The notes: generated by a model not told the origin, from the sequence alone. A stretch of 56,201 nt of DNA from Rhodobacter sp. (GCA_030066215.1 JASJCA010000009.1:1-56201), one strand, 5' to 3'; positions 1-8,740 are shown, counted from the stretch's first letter. Made by a program: numbers and translations.

Positions 1-250
1 CCATGCACCCGTCGAGAAGGCAGCATGCGTGGGCTAAACCGGCGCGGGGATGGTGAATGGCAGTGACAGTCAGCGATTTCGGTTTGCCGGCCGTGGTGTA
101 TCTGTCCGTTAGTCGCGTCACATCCGCTCCGTCATACGCAAGCGGACAGATACACCACGGCCGGCAAACCGAAATCGCTGACTGTCACTGCCATTCACCA
201 TCCCCGCGCCGGTTTAGCCCACGCATGCTGCCTTCTCGACGGGTGCATGG
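1..250. repeat. Perfect 108-bp inverted repeat, 34-bp spacer
   Basis: Bases 1-108 are the exact reverse complement of bases 143-250, with an unrelated 34-base spacer at 109-142. The outermost paired base is the first base of the window, so the arm may continue to the left. No convincing coding frame crosses it. Perfect arms of this length are rare in bacterial chromosomes and are also typical of a fold-back chimera at the end of an assembled contig. I cannot tell these apart from sequence alone. A natural repeat would form a strong hairpin or cruciform. Confidence 0.95.
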
Positions 251-541
251 CGGTTCCAACTCCGACCGGAACCGACTATGCGGCCAAGGTCCGGTCATGC
301 TCAAGCCCGGGCCATGTTACGACGCCGCAATTGTCACATAATCGCGGCGGTGGTCCCTCTGGAGGCACAAGCTCCATCGTGGCGGCCCAACCGGGCCACA
401 CTGGGCTGCGCCAAACGTCGCTACCGCGCGACCGGCCAATCGGCCGGGACGTGACGGCCCGGACGCGGTACGCGAGACCGCCATTCCGGGAGGTCTTCTG
501 GTGCAGGCCGGTACCGCGGAGTCAATCGATCTTGCACTTAT
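251..541. other. Gene-free stretch beside the inverted repeat
   Basis: About 290 bases with no plausible gene on either strand. The open frames here give Arg/Pro/Ser-rich translations without recognisable domains and are probably GC-driven. I see no tRNA, repeat copy or clear terminator. It lies downstream of the stop codon of the minus-strand phosphomannomutase gene. Confidence 0.6.
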
Positions 542-1903
542 CTAGGCAAACGCCCTCAGCCGCTTCGACAGCGCTGCGGTCCGGTCCGCCAAAAGCTGCG
601 CGTCGCCCCGTGTTTCCACGTTCAGCCGCACGACCGTTTCGGTGTTGGACACGCGCAGATTGAACCGCCAATCCGGGAAAGATGCGGAGAGCCCGTCCAA
701 ACGGTCGATCTCTGCACTTGCGGCGAACTCCGCTTCGATGGCGGTCATCGCGGCCGCAGGGTCGGCGAGGTGAAAATTGACCTCGCCGGAGGACGGGTGC
801 CGCGCCCGCATCTCGGCTACCAGCGCCGACAGCGGCTGCTCGGTGGTCGACATAAGCGCCAGGACCAAGAGCCAGGGGATCATACCCGAATCGCAATACA
901 GGAAGTCGCGGAAATAGTGATGCGCCGACATCTCGCCGCCATAGACCGCATCGACGGCACGCATCGTCTCTTTGATCAGCGCGTGTCCGGTCTTTGAGGC
1001 CACCGCCACGCCCCCGGCCGCCTCGACGATCCGCGTCGTGTTCCACATCACCCGCGGGTCGTGCACCACCGCCCCGCCGGGCGACCGCGCCAGCATCGCC
1101 GCCGCCAAGAGCCCGACGATGTATTCGCCGTCCACGAAGGCCCCTGTTTCGTCGAACAGAAAACAGCGGTCGAAATCGCCGTCCCAGGCCACGCCCAGAT
1201 CGGCGCCATGCGTCCGCACCGCTTCTGCCGTAACCGGCCGGTTCTCTGACAGCAGCGGGTTGGGGATGCCGTTGGGAAAGCTGCTGTCGGGCGCGTGATG
1301 GATCCGCACGAACTCTACCGGCGCGTCAGCCATCGCCGCGGCAATCGCATCAAAAGTCGGACCCGCCGCGCCGTTCCCGGCATTGACCAGCACTGTCGCG
1401 GGCTTCAGCGCGCTCATGTCGACGAACGACAGCACCCGGCCCACATAGGCCGCGCGCGGGTCCACCTCGCGCACCGACCCGCCGCCCGCCGCCGGACCAA
1501 AGCCATCCGCCCGCACCATGGCTTCCATCGCCGCCAGCCCGTTTTTGCGCGAGATCGGCCGCCCGCCCGGGCCGATCAGCTTGACCCCGTTGTCGCCGAT
1601 GGGATTGTGTGACGCCGTCACCATCAGCCCGCCGCCCGCGTCCAGATGATCGGTCGCGAAATACACCTCCTCGGTGCCGCAGAGCCCAAGGTCCAGCACG
1701 TCCGCGGCTTCGTCCGTCACGCCCCGTGCAATCGCCGCCTGCAGCATCGGCGAGGAGCTGCGAACATCCCGGCCCAGCACCACCGCCCGCGGCGCTACCA
1801 CCTGAACGAACGCCCGTCCAATCCGATAGGCGATGTCTTCGTCCAGGTCCTCGCCCACCCGCCCGCGAATGTCGTAGCTCTTGAAACAGCGCATCTCAGC
1901 CAT
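542..1903 (-). CDS. manB: Phosphomannomutase/phosphoglucomutase
   Basis: A 453-residue member of the alpha-D-phosphohexomutase superfamily, interconverting hexose 6-phosphates and 1-phosphates in the cytosol to supply sugar nucleotides. The active-site phosphoserine loop TASHNP is at residues 96-101, the Mg-binding loop DGDFDR at 241-246, the sugar-specificity loop GEMSAHHYF follows, and the C-terminal phosphate-binding loop reads RVSNTET instead of the more usual R-SNTEP. The length fits the family. I start at the ATG before AEMRCFKSYDIRG because family similarity begins there; the open frame continues upstream but looks non-coding. The next gene upstream is divergent and functionally unrelated. 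Whether mannose or glucose phosphate is preferred cannot be read from the sequence. Confidence 0.93.
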   Translation of the reverse strand: MAEMRCFKSYDIRGRVGEDLDEDIAYRIGRAFVQVVAPRAVVLGRDVRSSSPMLQAAIARGVTDEAADVLDLGLCGTEEVYFATDHLDAGGGLMVTASHNPIGDNGVKLIGPGGRPISRKNGLAAMEAMVRADGFGPAAGGGSVREVDPRAAYVGRVLSFVDMSALKPATVLVNAGNGAAGPTFDAIAAAMADAPVEFVRIHHAPDSSFPNGIPNPLLSENRPVTAEAVRTHGADLGVAWDGDFDRCFLFDETGAFVDGEYIVGLLAAAMLARSPGGAVVHDPRVMWNTTRIVEAAGGVAVASKTGHALIKETMRAVDAVYGGEMSAHHYFRDFLYCDSGMIPWLLVLALMSTTEQPLSALVAEMRARHPSSGEVNFHLADPAAAMTAIEAEFAASAEIDRLDGLSASFPDWRFNLRVSNTETVVRLNVETRGDAQLLADRTAALSKRLRAFA

Positions 1904-2018
1904 CAATCCGCCCGATAGCCCGCACGCCCACCATCGGCAATAGACCCCGCCGTCGCAATCGCCTATCTCTTGGCGCCAAGGCCGTACGAAACAGGCCGTC
2001 CGACCCAGGGAGAGACCA

Positions 2019-3032
2019 ATGACCAAATTCACCCGACGTACCGTTCTGCAATCGGCCGCCGCGGCCGCCACGCTGCCCGCGCTGGCCACCCCGGCGCTTG
2101 CGAGCACCAAGATCACCGTCGGCGCGTTGCGCTTCACCAGCCACGCCGCCAGCTTCATCGCGCTGGAAAACGGTCTTTTCGCCAACGCCGGCCTCGACGT
2201 CGAGTTCAAGTTCTTCGAAGCCGCACAGCCCATGGCCGTCGCGATCGCCAGCGGCGACGTCGATTATGCCGTCACCGCGATCTCCGGCGGGCTGATCTCG
2301 CTCGCCGACAAGGGCGCGATCAAGGTCATCGGCGGCGCGCTGATGGAAGAGGCCGGCGTCGACGGCCAGAAAATCCTGGCCTCCGACGCCGCCTTCCAGG
2401 CCGGGCTGACCGCGCCCGCCATGCTTGACGGCAAAAGCTGGGGCATGACGCAGGCAGGGTCCTCCTTCCACTACATGGGCTCCAAGATCGCGCAGGCCGA
2501 AGGCGTCAGCCTCTCCTTCAAGCCCCTGCAAAAGGTCGGCGCCATCATCGGCGCGCTGAAATCCGGCCAAATCGACGCCTGGTCCATCGTGCCGCACATC
2601 GCCAAACCGCTGGCTGGCTCCGGCGCCGTGCACATCATCGGCAACGTCGCAGACTACATCCCCAACTACATGGTCACCACCGCCTTCACCTCCGCCGACA
2701 ACGCCGCCAACGAACGCGCGCAAACCCAAGCGTTCCTGCAAGCCTTCTCCGGCGGCATCGACGCCTTCAACGCCGCCATGGTCGACAAGTCGGAAGGCGA
2801 GGACGCGATGAACGCCATGGTCGATTTGATCCACAAATACGTCTACACCGACCGCCCGCGCGAAAAGGCCGCTCCGTCGATCATCAACGGATCGATGCGG
2901 CTCTCGCCCGGCGCCGCGCTGAACCTCGCCTCGATCGAGGACCAGCTGACCTGGTTCAAATCCGAAGGCCTGGTGAAGGACTCGATCACCCTCGACACCC
3001 TGGTCGACCCGTCATACGTCGAAACTGCCTAA
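2019..3032 (+). CDS. ABC transporter substrate-binding protein, NMT1/SsuA type
   Basis: A 337-residue periplasmic solute-binding protein of the NMT1/THI5-like/SsuA fold. The N-terminus (RRT, an Ala-rich hydrophobic stretch, then ATPALAS) looks like a Tat signal peptide, which implies export in folded form. The mature part begins KITVGALRFTSHAASFIALENGLF, cut here only by description: the 'IALENGLFANAGLDVEF' pattern is typical of the family. A good ribosome site (GGGAGAG) precedes the ATG. It opens a three-gene importer operon with an ATPase and a permease. Family members bind sulfonates, nitrate, taurine, pyrimidine precursors or aromatic acids, and I cannot choose among these. The upstream phosphomannomutase gene is divergent. 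Confidence 0.88.
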   Translation: MTKFTRRTVLQSAAAAATLPALATPALASTKITVGALRFTSHAASFIALENGLFANAGLDVEFKFFEAAQPMAVAIASGDVDYAVTAISGGLISLADKGAIKVIGGALMEEAGVDGQKILASDAAFQAGLTAPAMLDGKSWGMTQAGSSFHYMGSKIAQAEGVSLSFKPLQKVGAIIGALKSGQIDAWSIVPHIAKPLAGSGAVHIIGNVADYIPNYMVTTAFTSADNAANERAQTQAFLQAFSGGIDAFNAAMVDKSEGEDAMNAMVDLIHKYVYTDRPREKAAPSIINGSMRLSPGAALNLASIEDQLTWFKSEGLVKDSITLDTLVDPSYVETA

Positions 3033-3035
3033 ACG

Positions 3036-3797
3036 ATGGACCTTCGCCTCGACCGGATCGGCCACGGCTACGGCCCGGTCGAGGTGCTGGCCGACATCAG
3101 CCTCGACATCCCCAAGGGCGAAATCCTCTGCATCATCGGCCCCTCCGGCTGCGGCAAGTCCACGCTGTTGCGCCTGATCGGCGGGCTCGAACGACCCGAC
3201 CAGGGCCGTGTTCTGCAACTCGGACGCCCGCCCAAGGACAGCCTCAACCCGCTGACCTACATTTTCCAGGACTTCGCGCTGCTGCCCTGGCGTACGGTGC
3301 GGGGCAATGTCAGCCTGGCACTTGAAGATCATAACCTAACCACCTCTCAGGCCACCGAAATCATCGCGGACGTCCTGGCCCGAACTGGGCTTTCTGACTT
3401 CGCCGACGCGGTGCCCAAGCAACTCTCCGGCGGCATGAAACAGCGCGTCGCCATCGCCCGCGCTCTCGCCGTGACCCCGGCGGTCCTGTTGATGGACGAG
3501 CCGCTGTCTGCGCTCGACGCGCAAACCCGCGAGCTTCTCATCGACGATCTCGTACAACTCTGGACCCGGCAGCGCTTCACCGCCGTCTACATCACGCATA
3601 ACCTGGGCGAGGCCGTCCGCCTTGGTCACCGAATAGCCGTGCTGTCGCGCCGGCCCGGTCACCTGCGCGAGGTCATTGCAATCGACACCCCGCTCGCCGA
3701 CCGCCGGCTCGGCGATCCCGACCTCGAAACCACCCAACGCCGCCTTTGGGATCTGATGCGCGACGAAGCCGCCGCCGCCGATCGGGAACTTGCCTGA
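3036..3797 (+). CDS. ABC transporter ATPase, SsuB/TauB type
   Basis: A 253-residue nucleotide-binding subunit of the importer begun by the preceding binding protein. It has Walker A GPSGCGKST near residue 33, a Q-loop in YIFQDFALLPW, signature LSGGMKQRVAIARAL, Walker B VLLMDEPLSALD and switch histidine in YITHNLGEA. The FQD-ALLPW wording and the short C-terminus are typical of nitrate/sulfonate/taurine ATPases rather than MalK-type ones. It starts three bases after the binding-protein stop codon and ends one base before the permease ATG, so the three genes are almost certainly co-transcribed. Confidence 0.93.
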   Translation: MDLRLDRIGHGYGPVEVLADISLDIPKGEILCIIGPSGCGKSTLLRLIGGLERPDQGRVLQLGRPPKDSLNPLTYIFQDFALLPWRTVRGNVSLALEDHNLTTSQATEIIADVLARTGLSDFADAVPKQLSGGMKQRVAIARALAVTPAVLLMDEPLSALDAQTRELLIDDLVQLWTRQRFTAVYITHNLGEAVRLGHRIAVLSRRPGHLREVIAIDTPLADRRLGDPDLETTQRRLWDLMRDEAAAADRELA

Positions 3798-3798
3798 G

Positions 3799-4596
3799 AT
3801 GCAACGGACTGACGTGCGCGACGTGCCGTTCCGCGGCGGCGGTTTCCGCCCAAAGCGCATCCGTTTCATCGGCCTCGCGGCTTTCATCGCGCCCATCGCA
3901 CTGGCCGAATGGGGCACCCGGGCGGGCTGGATCTCGCCGCTGACCCTGCCGCGCCCCTCCGACGTGCTGGCCATCTTCGGCGAACTCCTCGAAACCGGCC
4001 GCCTGTGGGACCACCTGATCCCCTCGCTGACCCGGCTCGCTGTCGGCTCCGTCTTGGGCGTCAGCGCCGGCATCGCCATCGGCACCGCAATTGGCCTCTT
4101 CTCCTACATCCGCGCCGGTCTCGTACCCCTTGTCGCCGCCCTATTCCCAATACCCAAGATCGCGCTGTTGCCTCTGTTCGTGATCTGGTTCGGCATCGAC
4201 GAGGGCTCGAAATACGCGCTGATCGCGCTTGGCACTTTCACCCCCACCGTCGTGGCCACTTACGGCGCCGTCGACAATGTCGACCGCACGCTGATTCGCA
4301 TGGGCCAAAGCTTTGGCCTCCGCTGGCTCTCGATCACCCGCAAGATCGTGCTGCCCGGCGCCCTGCCCGGAATCCTGTCGGGCCTTCGTGTCAGCCTGGC
4401 CATCGGCATTATCCTGTTGGTTGCCGCCGAGATGCTCGGCGCCGAGTTCGGCATCGGCGCCTTCATTTTGCAGGCCGGCTCGCTCTATGACCTCGAACGC
4501 CTTTTTGCCGGTGTTGTGATTCTGTCGGCCCTGGGCGTCGCCACCTCCGCCGCAATCGGCGCGGTCGAACGGCGGCTGCTAAGCTGGCGAAGCTAA
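3799..4596 (+). CDS. ABC transporter permease, SsuC/TauC type
   Basis: A 265-residue inner-membrane permease with about six hydrophobic segments. The cytoplasmic EAA-type loop is around GQSFGLRWLSITRKIVLPGA, the surface that docks on the ATPase, and PIPKIALLPLFVIWFG is typical of the SsuC/TauC branch of the BPD_transp_1 family. I use the ATG one base after the ATPase stop codon; a TTG three codons earlier in the same frame would overlap the ATPase. It ends the three-gene importer. A G-run hairpin lies between it and the convergent next gene. Confidence 0.92.
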   Translation: MQRTDVRDVPFRGGGFRPKRIRFIGLAAFIAPIALAEWGTRAGWISPLTLPRPSDVLAIFGELLETGRLWDHLIPSLTRLAVGSVLGVSAGIAIGTAIGLFSYIRAGLVPLVAALFPIPKIALLPLFVIWFGIDEGSKYALIALGTFTPTVVATYGAVDNVDRTLIRMGQSFGLRWLSITRKIVLPGALPGILSGLRVSLAIGIILLVAAEMLGAEFGIGAFILQAGSLYDLERLFAGVVILSALGVATSAAIGAVERRLLSWRS

Positions 4597-4702
4597 CACA
4601 ACGAACGAAGATCCCGTGCAGATCCGCCAACCCTGTGGCACCGCGGCTGGTGTGCAGCCCCCCCGGCTCCCTCTTCATCTGGCCAGAAATATCTTGGGGG
4701 GT

Positions 4703-4723
4703 CCGGGGGGCAAAGCCCCCCGG
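4703..4723. terminator. GC-rich hairpin between convergent genes
   Basis: CCGGGGGG, a CAAAG loop and CCCCCCGG form an eight-base-pair stem. It is preceded by AAATATCTTGGGGGG, a lead-in much like that of the hairpin near 12.78 kb. It sits between the stop codons of the importer permease and the convergent RatA-like gene, a natural place for a bidirectional terminator. There is no clear T-run on the plus strand. Confidence 0.6.
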
Positions 4724-4753
4724 TCGGTCGGCGTGCCGACAGGCACGTCGACC

Positions 4754-5197
4754 TCAGGAATACAGCACCGCCGCGCGCCTCTCGAACGCGCGCACGATGC
4801 GCTGCATCGCGTCGTTGAACACCAGCCCGATCACCGACTGCAAAATCGCGTTGCGGAACTCGAAATCGACGAAGAACGACACCTCACAGCCGCCGTCGAC
4901 ATCGCGGAACTCCCACCGCGACTGCATGTGCTTAAACGGCCCGTCGATATATTCGGTGTCGATCCGCCGCGCCTCGGACCAAAGCGTCACGCGGCTGCCG
5001 AACCTCTCGCGAAACACCTTGAACGAGATCACCAGATCGGCCTCCATCACCACCGCGTCGCCCTTGGGCGTCACCGCATTCACCCGCGCCGCCGCGCACC
5101 AGGGCAAAAACTCGGGATAGCGCGCCACATCCGCCACCAGGTCGTACATCTGCTGGGCGCTGTAGGGCAGCGTCTTGGTTTCCGAATGTTGGGCCAT
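4754..5197 (-). CDS. RatA/COQ10-like START-domain protein
   Basis: A 147-residue protein of the polyketide cyclase/START superfamily, RatA-COQ10 branch. The N-terminal [19 protein letters not shown] leads into YPEFLPWC, both typical of mitochondrial COQ10 and bacterial RatA. The fold makes a hydrophobic pocket; COQ10 binds ubiquinone or its intermediates, whereas E. coli RatA is reported to act on ribosomes. In alphaproteobacteria a role in quinone delivery is the usual inference. The ATG before AQHSETK is preferred over an upstream frame extension. It is divergent from hpt, with about 70 bases between the starts. Confidence 0.88.
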   Translation of the reverse strand: MAQHSETKTLPYSAQQMYDLVADVARYPEFLPWCAAARVNAVTPKGDAVVMEADLVISFKVFRERFGSRVTLWSEARRIDTEYIDGPFKHMQSRWEFRDVDGGCEVSFFVDFEFRNAILQSVIGLVFNDAMQRIVRAFERRAAVLYS

Positions 5198-5267
5198 GCG
5201 CGGTTTCGCTCGGTTTGCCTCGGCGGCGGCATTTCGTATCAAGGGGCCGGGAATTCAAGGGGGCGCC

Positions 5268-5828
5268 ATGTCTCAGCCGGCCTATGCCGTCGACGAGATG
5301 ATCTCGGCCAAGTCGATCGCGGCGCGGGTCGAGGAGCTTGCGCGCGATGTCCAGCAGGCGTTTCAGGGCACCGACAAGCTGGTGATCGTCGGGCTGCTCC
5401 GGGGCTCGTTCGTGTTCATTGCCGATCTGGTGCGCGAGCTGGACCTGCCCGTCGAGGTCGATTTTCTCGAGGCCTCGTCTTACGGCGATTCGATGGAATC
5501 GAGCCGCGAGGTGCGGATCTTGAAGGACCTGCGCGGCGAGATCGGCGGCCGCGACGTGCTCTTGGTCGAGGACATCGTCGACACCGGCTTCACCCTCGCC
5601 CATGTCACCGAGCTGCTGCTCACCCGGCACCCGCGGCGGCTCGAGACCATCGCGCTCCTCGACAAACCCTCGCGGCGCGAGGTCGACGTCAAGGCGACCT
5701 GGACCGGGTTCGAGATCCCGGACGAATTCGTCGTCGGCTACGGCATCGACTACGCCCAGCGGAACCGCAACCTGCCCTACATCGGCAAGGTGCGGTTCGT
5801 GGAAATCGGCAAGGAGGCCGCGCCATGA
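5268..5828 (+). CDS. hpt: Hypoxanthine phosphoribosyltransferase
   Basis: A 186-residue cytosolic purine salvage enzyme that converts hypoxanthine (and usually guanine) plus PRPP into the nucleotide. The PRPP loop is [14 protein letters not shown], the pyrophosphate-contacting loop is LLRGSFVF, and the base-binding end has [22 protein letters not shown]. Length and motifs match the bacterial Hpt family. The ATG at SQPAYAV is chosen over an upstream in-frame ATG that would overlap the divergent RatA-like gene. The stop codon overlaps the ATG of the next small gene. Confidence 0.93.
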   Translation: MSQPAYAVDEMISAKSIAARVEELARDVQQAFQGTDKLVIVGLLRGSFVFIADLVRELDLPVEVDFLEASSYGDSMESSREVRILKDLRGEIGGRDVLLVEDIVDTGFTLAHVTELLLTRHPRRLETIALLDKPSRREVDVKATWTGFEIPDEFVVGYGIDYAQRNRNLPYIGKVRFVEIGKEAAP

Positions 5829-6007
5829 ATCCGATCTGGTTCGTCCGCATGGCGAAATGGGCCCGCCACCCGCCCTCGCCGCAGATGGTCAAGATGGTTC
5901 TGGCGATCGTCGCCGTCTGCCTGGTGCTCTTCGGGGTCGAACGCATCTTCGGCTGGCCCGACTGGCTGACGCCAGAGCGTTTCCCGTCCGGCCGGGTGGC
6001 GCGGTAG
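5825..6007 (+). CDS. Small single-span membrane protein downstream of hpt
   Basis: A 60-residue protein whose ATG overlaps the hpt stop codon (ATGA), so it is translationally coupled to it. It has a basic, Pro-containing N-terminus (about residues 1-20), one membrane span at roughly 22-38 ([17 protein letters not shown]) and a short tail containing [12 protein letters not shown] do not recognise a family with known function. Coupling and the clean hydrophobic segment make it a likely real gene. A short-repeat copy follows about 40 bases after its stop. Confidence 0.7.
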   Translation: MNPIWFVRMAKWARHPPSPQMVKMVLAIVAVCLVLFGVERIFGWPDWLTPERFPSGRVAR

Positions 6008-6047
6008 TCAGGGTGACACCCAAACGGATCGAGCCCACATGATGGCG

Positions 6048-6232
6048 GCCCGCACGGCCCAGCGGCGGCCCGCGGGATGCCGCTTCGACGGCTGTACGAC
6101 GCGCTTTTTTGGGAGCAAGGTACATCTTCCATGTGAGCCGAGCGCCCAGGACAGCCAAAGCGGCAGCCCACCGGGGCGGGCGTTCGCAAGCTCACCTAGG
6201 CCGGGGCGCCTGCGGCGCTGTTAACCCGGCCC
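6048..6232 (+). repeat. Short interspersed repeat, family R1, copy 1
   Basis: About 185 non-coding bases that align over their whole length with 43639-43814 in the same orientation (roughly four fifths identical by eye). The most conserved blocks are GCGGCGGCCCGCGGGATGCC near the left end, AGCAAGGTACATCTTCCATG in the middle and GCGGCAGCCCACCGGGGCGGG on the right. The right part is partly the reverse complement of the left (CGGCGGCCCGC against GCGGGCCGCCG, clearer in copy 2), so the element could fold or act as a MITE. It sits between the hpt operon and the convergent LysR gene. Confidence 0.85.
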
Positions 6233-6293
6233 GGCGAAGCCTCCCAGGCTGAACTGAATAAGCTCCCCGGTCCTACCGGCACCGCGCCGCCGG

Positions 6294-7154
6294 TCACGCG
6301 CCCCGCAAAAGCTCCGCCTCGCGGGCCCTGAGCGACGTGGCCAGGCGGTCGCGCACCACGCGAATGCGCGGCGCACCGGCCAGATCGGCATGCGCCGCGA
6401 CCCAGATCGGCACCTCGGCCTCCGCCAGTGGCGCGCCGTGCCGCTCGAGCCGCGGGTCGCCCTCGCCCAGAATGCAGGGCAGAACCGCCCGGCCCAGCCC
6501 CGCGGCGGCCATCTCGCGCAAGGTGACGAAGCTGTCGGCGGACCCGGCGACGGCGCCCGGACGCACGGCCTCGGCCAGCCACTCGGCCGGCCGCGACCGC
6601 GCCAGCGGACCGCTCAAGCCCAGCCAGCGGCCCGGATCAGGGCGCGCGGCATAGACCGCAAATCCCAGCCGTGCCGCCGCCACCCCGTCGAGATCGTCGG
6701 GCAGCGTCAGCGCCGGGCGCACCGCGATGTCGGCATGCATCCGCGCCAGATCGACATGGGCGTTGGCGCAGATCAGCTCCAACCGCAGCCCCTCGGCTTC
6801 GCCGGCCAGCTCGGCCAGGATCCGCGGCAGAACGGTGTGGCACAAAGTGTCGGTCGAGGTGATCCGCACCACCCCGCGCAACGGCGCCTTGGCCCCATCG
6901 ATCATCCGGTCCACCGCCAGCACCGCGTTCTCGACCTCGCGCGCCGCCTCGATCAGGCGCAGCCCGTCGGCCGGGATCGTGTAGCCCCGCGCCGTGCGCT
7001 CGAAGACCGGGCTGCCGTGGCGCGCCTCGAAGGCTGCGATCCGCCGCAGCACGGTGGCGTGGTTCACCCCAAGCGCGCGCGCCGCCGCCGAGACCGAGCC
7101 GTTTTCCGCCACCGCCAGCACGAAGCGCAAATCGTCCCAGTTCTCTTTGTGCAA
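6294..7154 (-). CDS. LysR-family transcriptional regulator
   Basis: A 286-residue regulator. Residues 5-65 form the winged helix-turn-helix (WDDLRFVLAVAENGSVSAAA, then HATVLRRIAAFEARHG), and the rest resembles the periplasmic-binding-like effector domain. The start codon is TTG: similarity to the DNA-binding domain begins immediately after it, and no ATG or GTG gives a full domain. The next gene is a divergent cytochrome c' about 93 bases away, the usual arrangement for a LysR protein and its target. The effector is unknown. Confidence 0.88.
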   Translation of the reverse strand: MHKENWDDLRFVLAVAENGSVSAAARALGVNHATVLRRIAAFEARHGSPVFERTARGYTIPADGLRLIEAAREVENAVLAVDRMIDGAKAPLRGVVRITSTDTLCHTVLPRILAELAGEAEGLRLELICANAHVDLARMHADIAVRPALTLPDDLDGVAAARLGFAVYAARPDPGRWLGLSGPLARSRPAEWLAEAVRPGAVAGSADSFVTLREMAAAGLGRAVLPCILGEGDPRLERHGAPLAEAEVPIWVAAHADLAGAPRIRVVRDRLATSLRAREAELLRGA

Positions 7155-7247
7155 AATCGAACGGGCCTTTGCGAATATTGCGACTGGCTTTTGGTTTTCT
7201 CACAGCTACACTTCGCCCGCCAGACAATTTTGCAGGGAGTTTCGGCA
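7155..7247. promoter_or_regulatory. Divergent promoter region, LysR gene / cytochrome c'
   Basis: A 93-base gap between divergent starts. It is richer in A+T than its surroundings and contains TTGCGAATATTGCGA, a partly symmetric element of the T-N11-A kind LysR proteins often bind. TGCAAAAT at its left edge is repeated inverted as ATTTTGCA near 7227. The site assignment is inference from position and symmetry only. Confidence 0.4.
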
Positions 7248-7724
7248 ATGCAATTCAAGCAAGGTGTCATTCTGGGCGTGGCCGCGGCCGTGCTGGCGGG
7301 CGGCGTGGCGTTGGCCGGCGGCCACCAGGGCAATCCGGCGGTCAAGGCCCGCAAGGCGCATATGCAGCTTTACGCCCACAATCTCGGGATCCTCGGCGGC
7401 ATGGCCAAGGGCGAGGTCGAGTACAACGCCGAAACGGCCGCGCTTGCCGCCGGCAACCTCGCGACCCTGGCGTCGATGAACCAGATGACCTATTGGCCGC
7501 CCGGCACCTCGACTGCCGAGCTCGGCGAAGAGACCCGCGCGCTGCCGGTCGGCTGGGAAGAGGCCAGCATGAACGACGTGATGGGCAAGGCGACCTCTCT
7601 GGCCGAGGCGGCGATGGCGATGCAGGCAGCGGCTGGCTCGCTCGAGGGGGTGCAGGCCAGTATCGGCGCGATCGGCGGCGCCTGCGGCGGCTGCCACAAG
7701 GTCTATCGCCAGCCCGACAACTGA
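7248..7724 (+). CDS. Cytochrome c' family protein
   Basis: A 158-residue periplasmic c-type cytochrome. The first 23 residues form a Sec signal peptide ending VALAGG. The single haem motif CGGCH is near the C-terminus (about residues 146-150), and the body is helical and Ala/Met-rich, the layout of four-helix-bundle cytochromes c'. Family members bind NO or CO or take part in electron transfer; the role here is not evident. A ribosome site (CAGGGAG) lies about 10 bases before the ATG. A dihaem cytochrome gene follows after six bases, suggesting an operon under the divergent LysR regulator. Confidence 0.88.
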   Translation: MQFKQGVILGVAAAVLAGGVALAGGHQGNPAVKARKAHMQLYAHNLGILGGMAKGEVEYNAETAALAAGNLATLASMNQMTYWPPGTSTAELGEETRALPVGWEEASMNDVMGKATSLAEAAMAMQAAAGSLEGVQASIGAIGGACGGCHKVYRQPDN

Positions 7725-7730
7725 TCGCCC

Positions 7731-8621
7731 ATGCGCCGCGCGCTCAGCGTGCTGGCCGCCCTGGCCGTGGTCGGGGCGGCCGCGTTCTGGTGGATCACCC
7801 GGCCGGTGGTGGCCGGGCCCGAGGTGCTGGCCGGGATCGCACCGGACCTCGAGCGCGGCGCGTTGGTGTTCCACGCCGGCGGCTGCGCCTCGTGCCACAG
7901 CGCGCCCAAGGCCGAAGGCGCGGCCAAGCTGGTCCTCGCCGGGGGGCGCGCCTTCGCGAGCCCCTTCGGCACGTTTTACGCCCCCAACATCTCGCCCGAT
8001 CCGGACCACGGCATCGGCGGCTGGACCGCGCTGCAGCTCTATAACGCCATGATCCACGGTGTTTCGCCCGACGGCCGGCACTATTTTCCGGCCTTCCCCT
8101 ACACCTCGTACGCGCGCGCTAGGCCCGAGGACATCGTGGCGCTGCACGCCTACCTCGCGACACTGCCCGTCGACGCCACCGCGAAACGGGCCCACGACGT
8201 GGCGTTCCCGTTCTCAATCCGGCGCAACTTGGGCGGCTGGAAATGGCTCTTCGCCCGCGACGGCTGGGTGGTCGCGGGCGATCTGACCGAGGAAGAGCAG
8301 CGCGGGCGCTACCTGTCTGAGGCGCTCGGCCATTGCGGCGAATGCCACACGCCGCGCAACGCGCTCGGCGGCCCGGACTTCGGCCGCTGGCTCGCCGGCG
8401 CGCCGAACCCCACCGGCACCGGCAAGATCCCCAACATCACGCCGGCCAAGCTCGACTGGTCGACCGCCGATCTGGTCGAATACTTCACCTCGGGCTTCAC
8501 GCCCGAGTTCGACACCGTCGGCGGCCATATGGTCGACGTGGTCGAAAACCTCGCGCAGCTCCCGCGCGAGGACCGCGCCGCGATCGCCGCCTATCTCAAG
8601 CGCGTGGCGCCGGTGGACTGA
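7731..8621 (+). CDS. Membrane-anchored dihaem cytochrome c
   Basis: A 296-residue protein with an N-terminal hydrophobic anchor or signal (about residues 5-22) and two CxxCH haem sites, CASCH at 52-56 and CGECH at 202-206. These mark two cytochrome c domains as found in the cytochrome subunits of periplasmic alcohol/aldehyde/sorbose dehydrogenases. Candidate axial methionines lie in NAMIHG and GGHMVDVV. No dehydrogenase catalytic subunit is nearby, so its electron donor is unknown. The gene follows the cytochrome c' gene by six bases. A palindrome between it and the convergent aldolase gene may end transcription from both sides. Confidence 0.88.
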   Translation: MRRALSVLAALAVVGAAAFWWITRPVVAGPEVLAGIAPDLERGALVFHAGGCASCHSAPKAEGAAKLVLAGGRAFASPFGTFYAPNISPDPDHGIGGWTALQLYNAMIHGVSPDGRHYFPAFPYTSYARARPEDIVALHAYLATLPVDATAKRAHDVAFPFSIRRNLGGWKWLFARDGWVVAGDLTEEEQRGRYLSEALGHCGECHTPRNALGGPDFGRWLAGAPNPTGTGKIPNITPAKLDWSTADLVEYFTSGFTPEFDTVGGHMVDVVENLAQLPREDRAAIAAYLKRVAPVD

Positions 8622-8714
8622 CCCGGCCCTTTCGCAGCCGCAGAAACGGTTAATCCGGATCCGTCGCGATATCAGCGGCTTGCCGCAGGGCGGCTAAACT
8701 TTCTGCCCCGCGGA

Positions 8715-8734
8715 ATGTTTCGCGCGCGAAACAT
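8715..8734. terminator. 20-bp perfect palindrome between convergent genes
   Basis: A perfectly symmetric 20-base sequence, ATGTTT-CGCGCGCG-AAACAT, lies seven bases beyond the stop codon of the aldolase gene and about 95 bases beyond that of the dihaem cytochrome gene. The placement suggests a bidirectional terminator. The same symmetry would also suit a protein-binding site. Confidence 0.5.
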
Positions 8735-8740
8735 CCGGGC

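Noticed and set aside
57..663. Open frames of 94 and 138 codons across the inverted repeat and gene-free region
   Set aside because: Translations are low-complexity Arg/Pro/Ser-rich; one crosses the palindrome and the other overlaps the 3' end of the phosphomannomutase gene. No ribosome site or domain.
6048..6232. R1 repeat as an insertion-sequence remnant with a transposase
   Set aside because: Too short, no coding frame, and the same non-coding structure is retained in the other copy.
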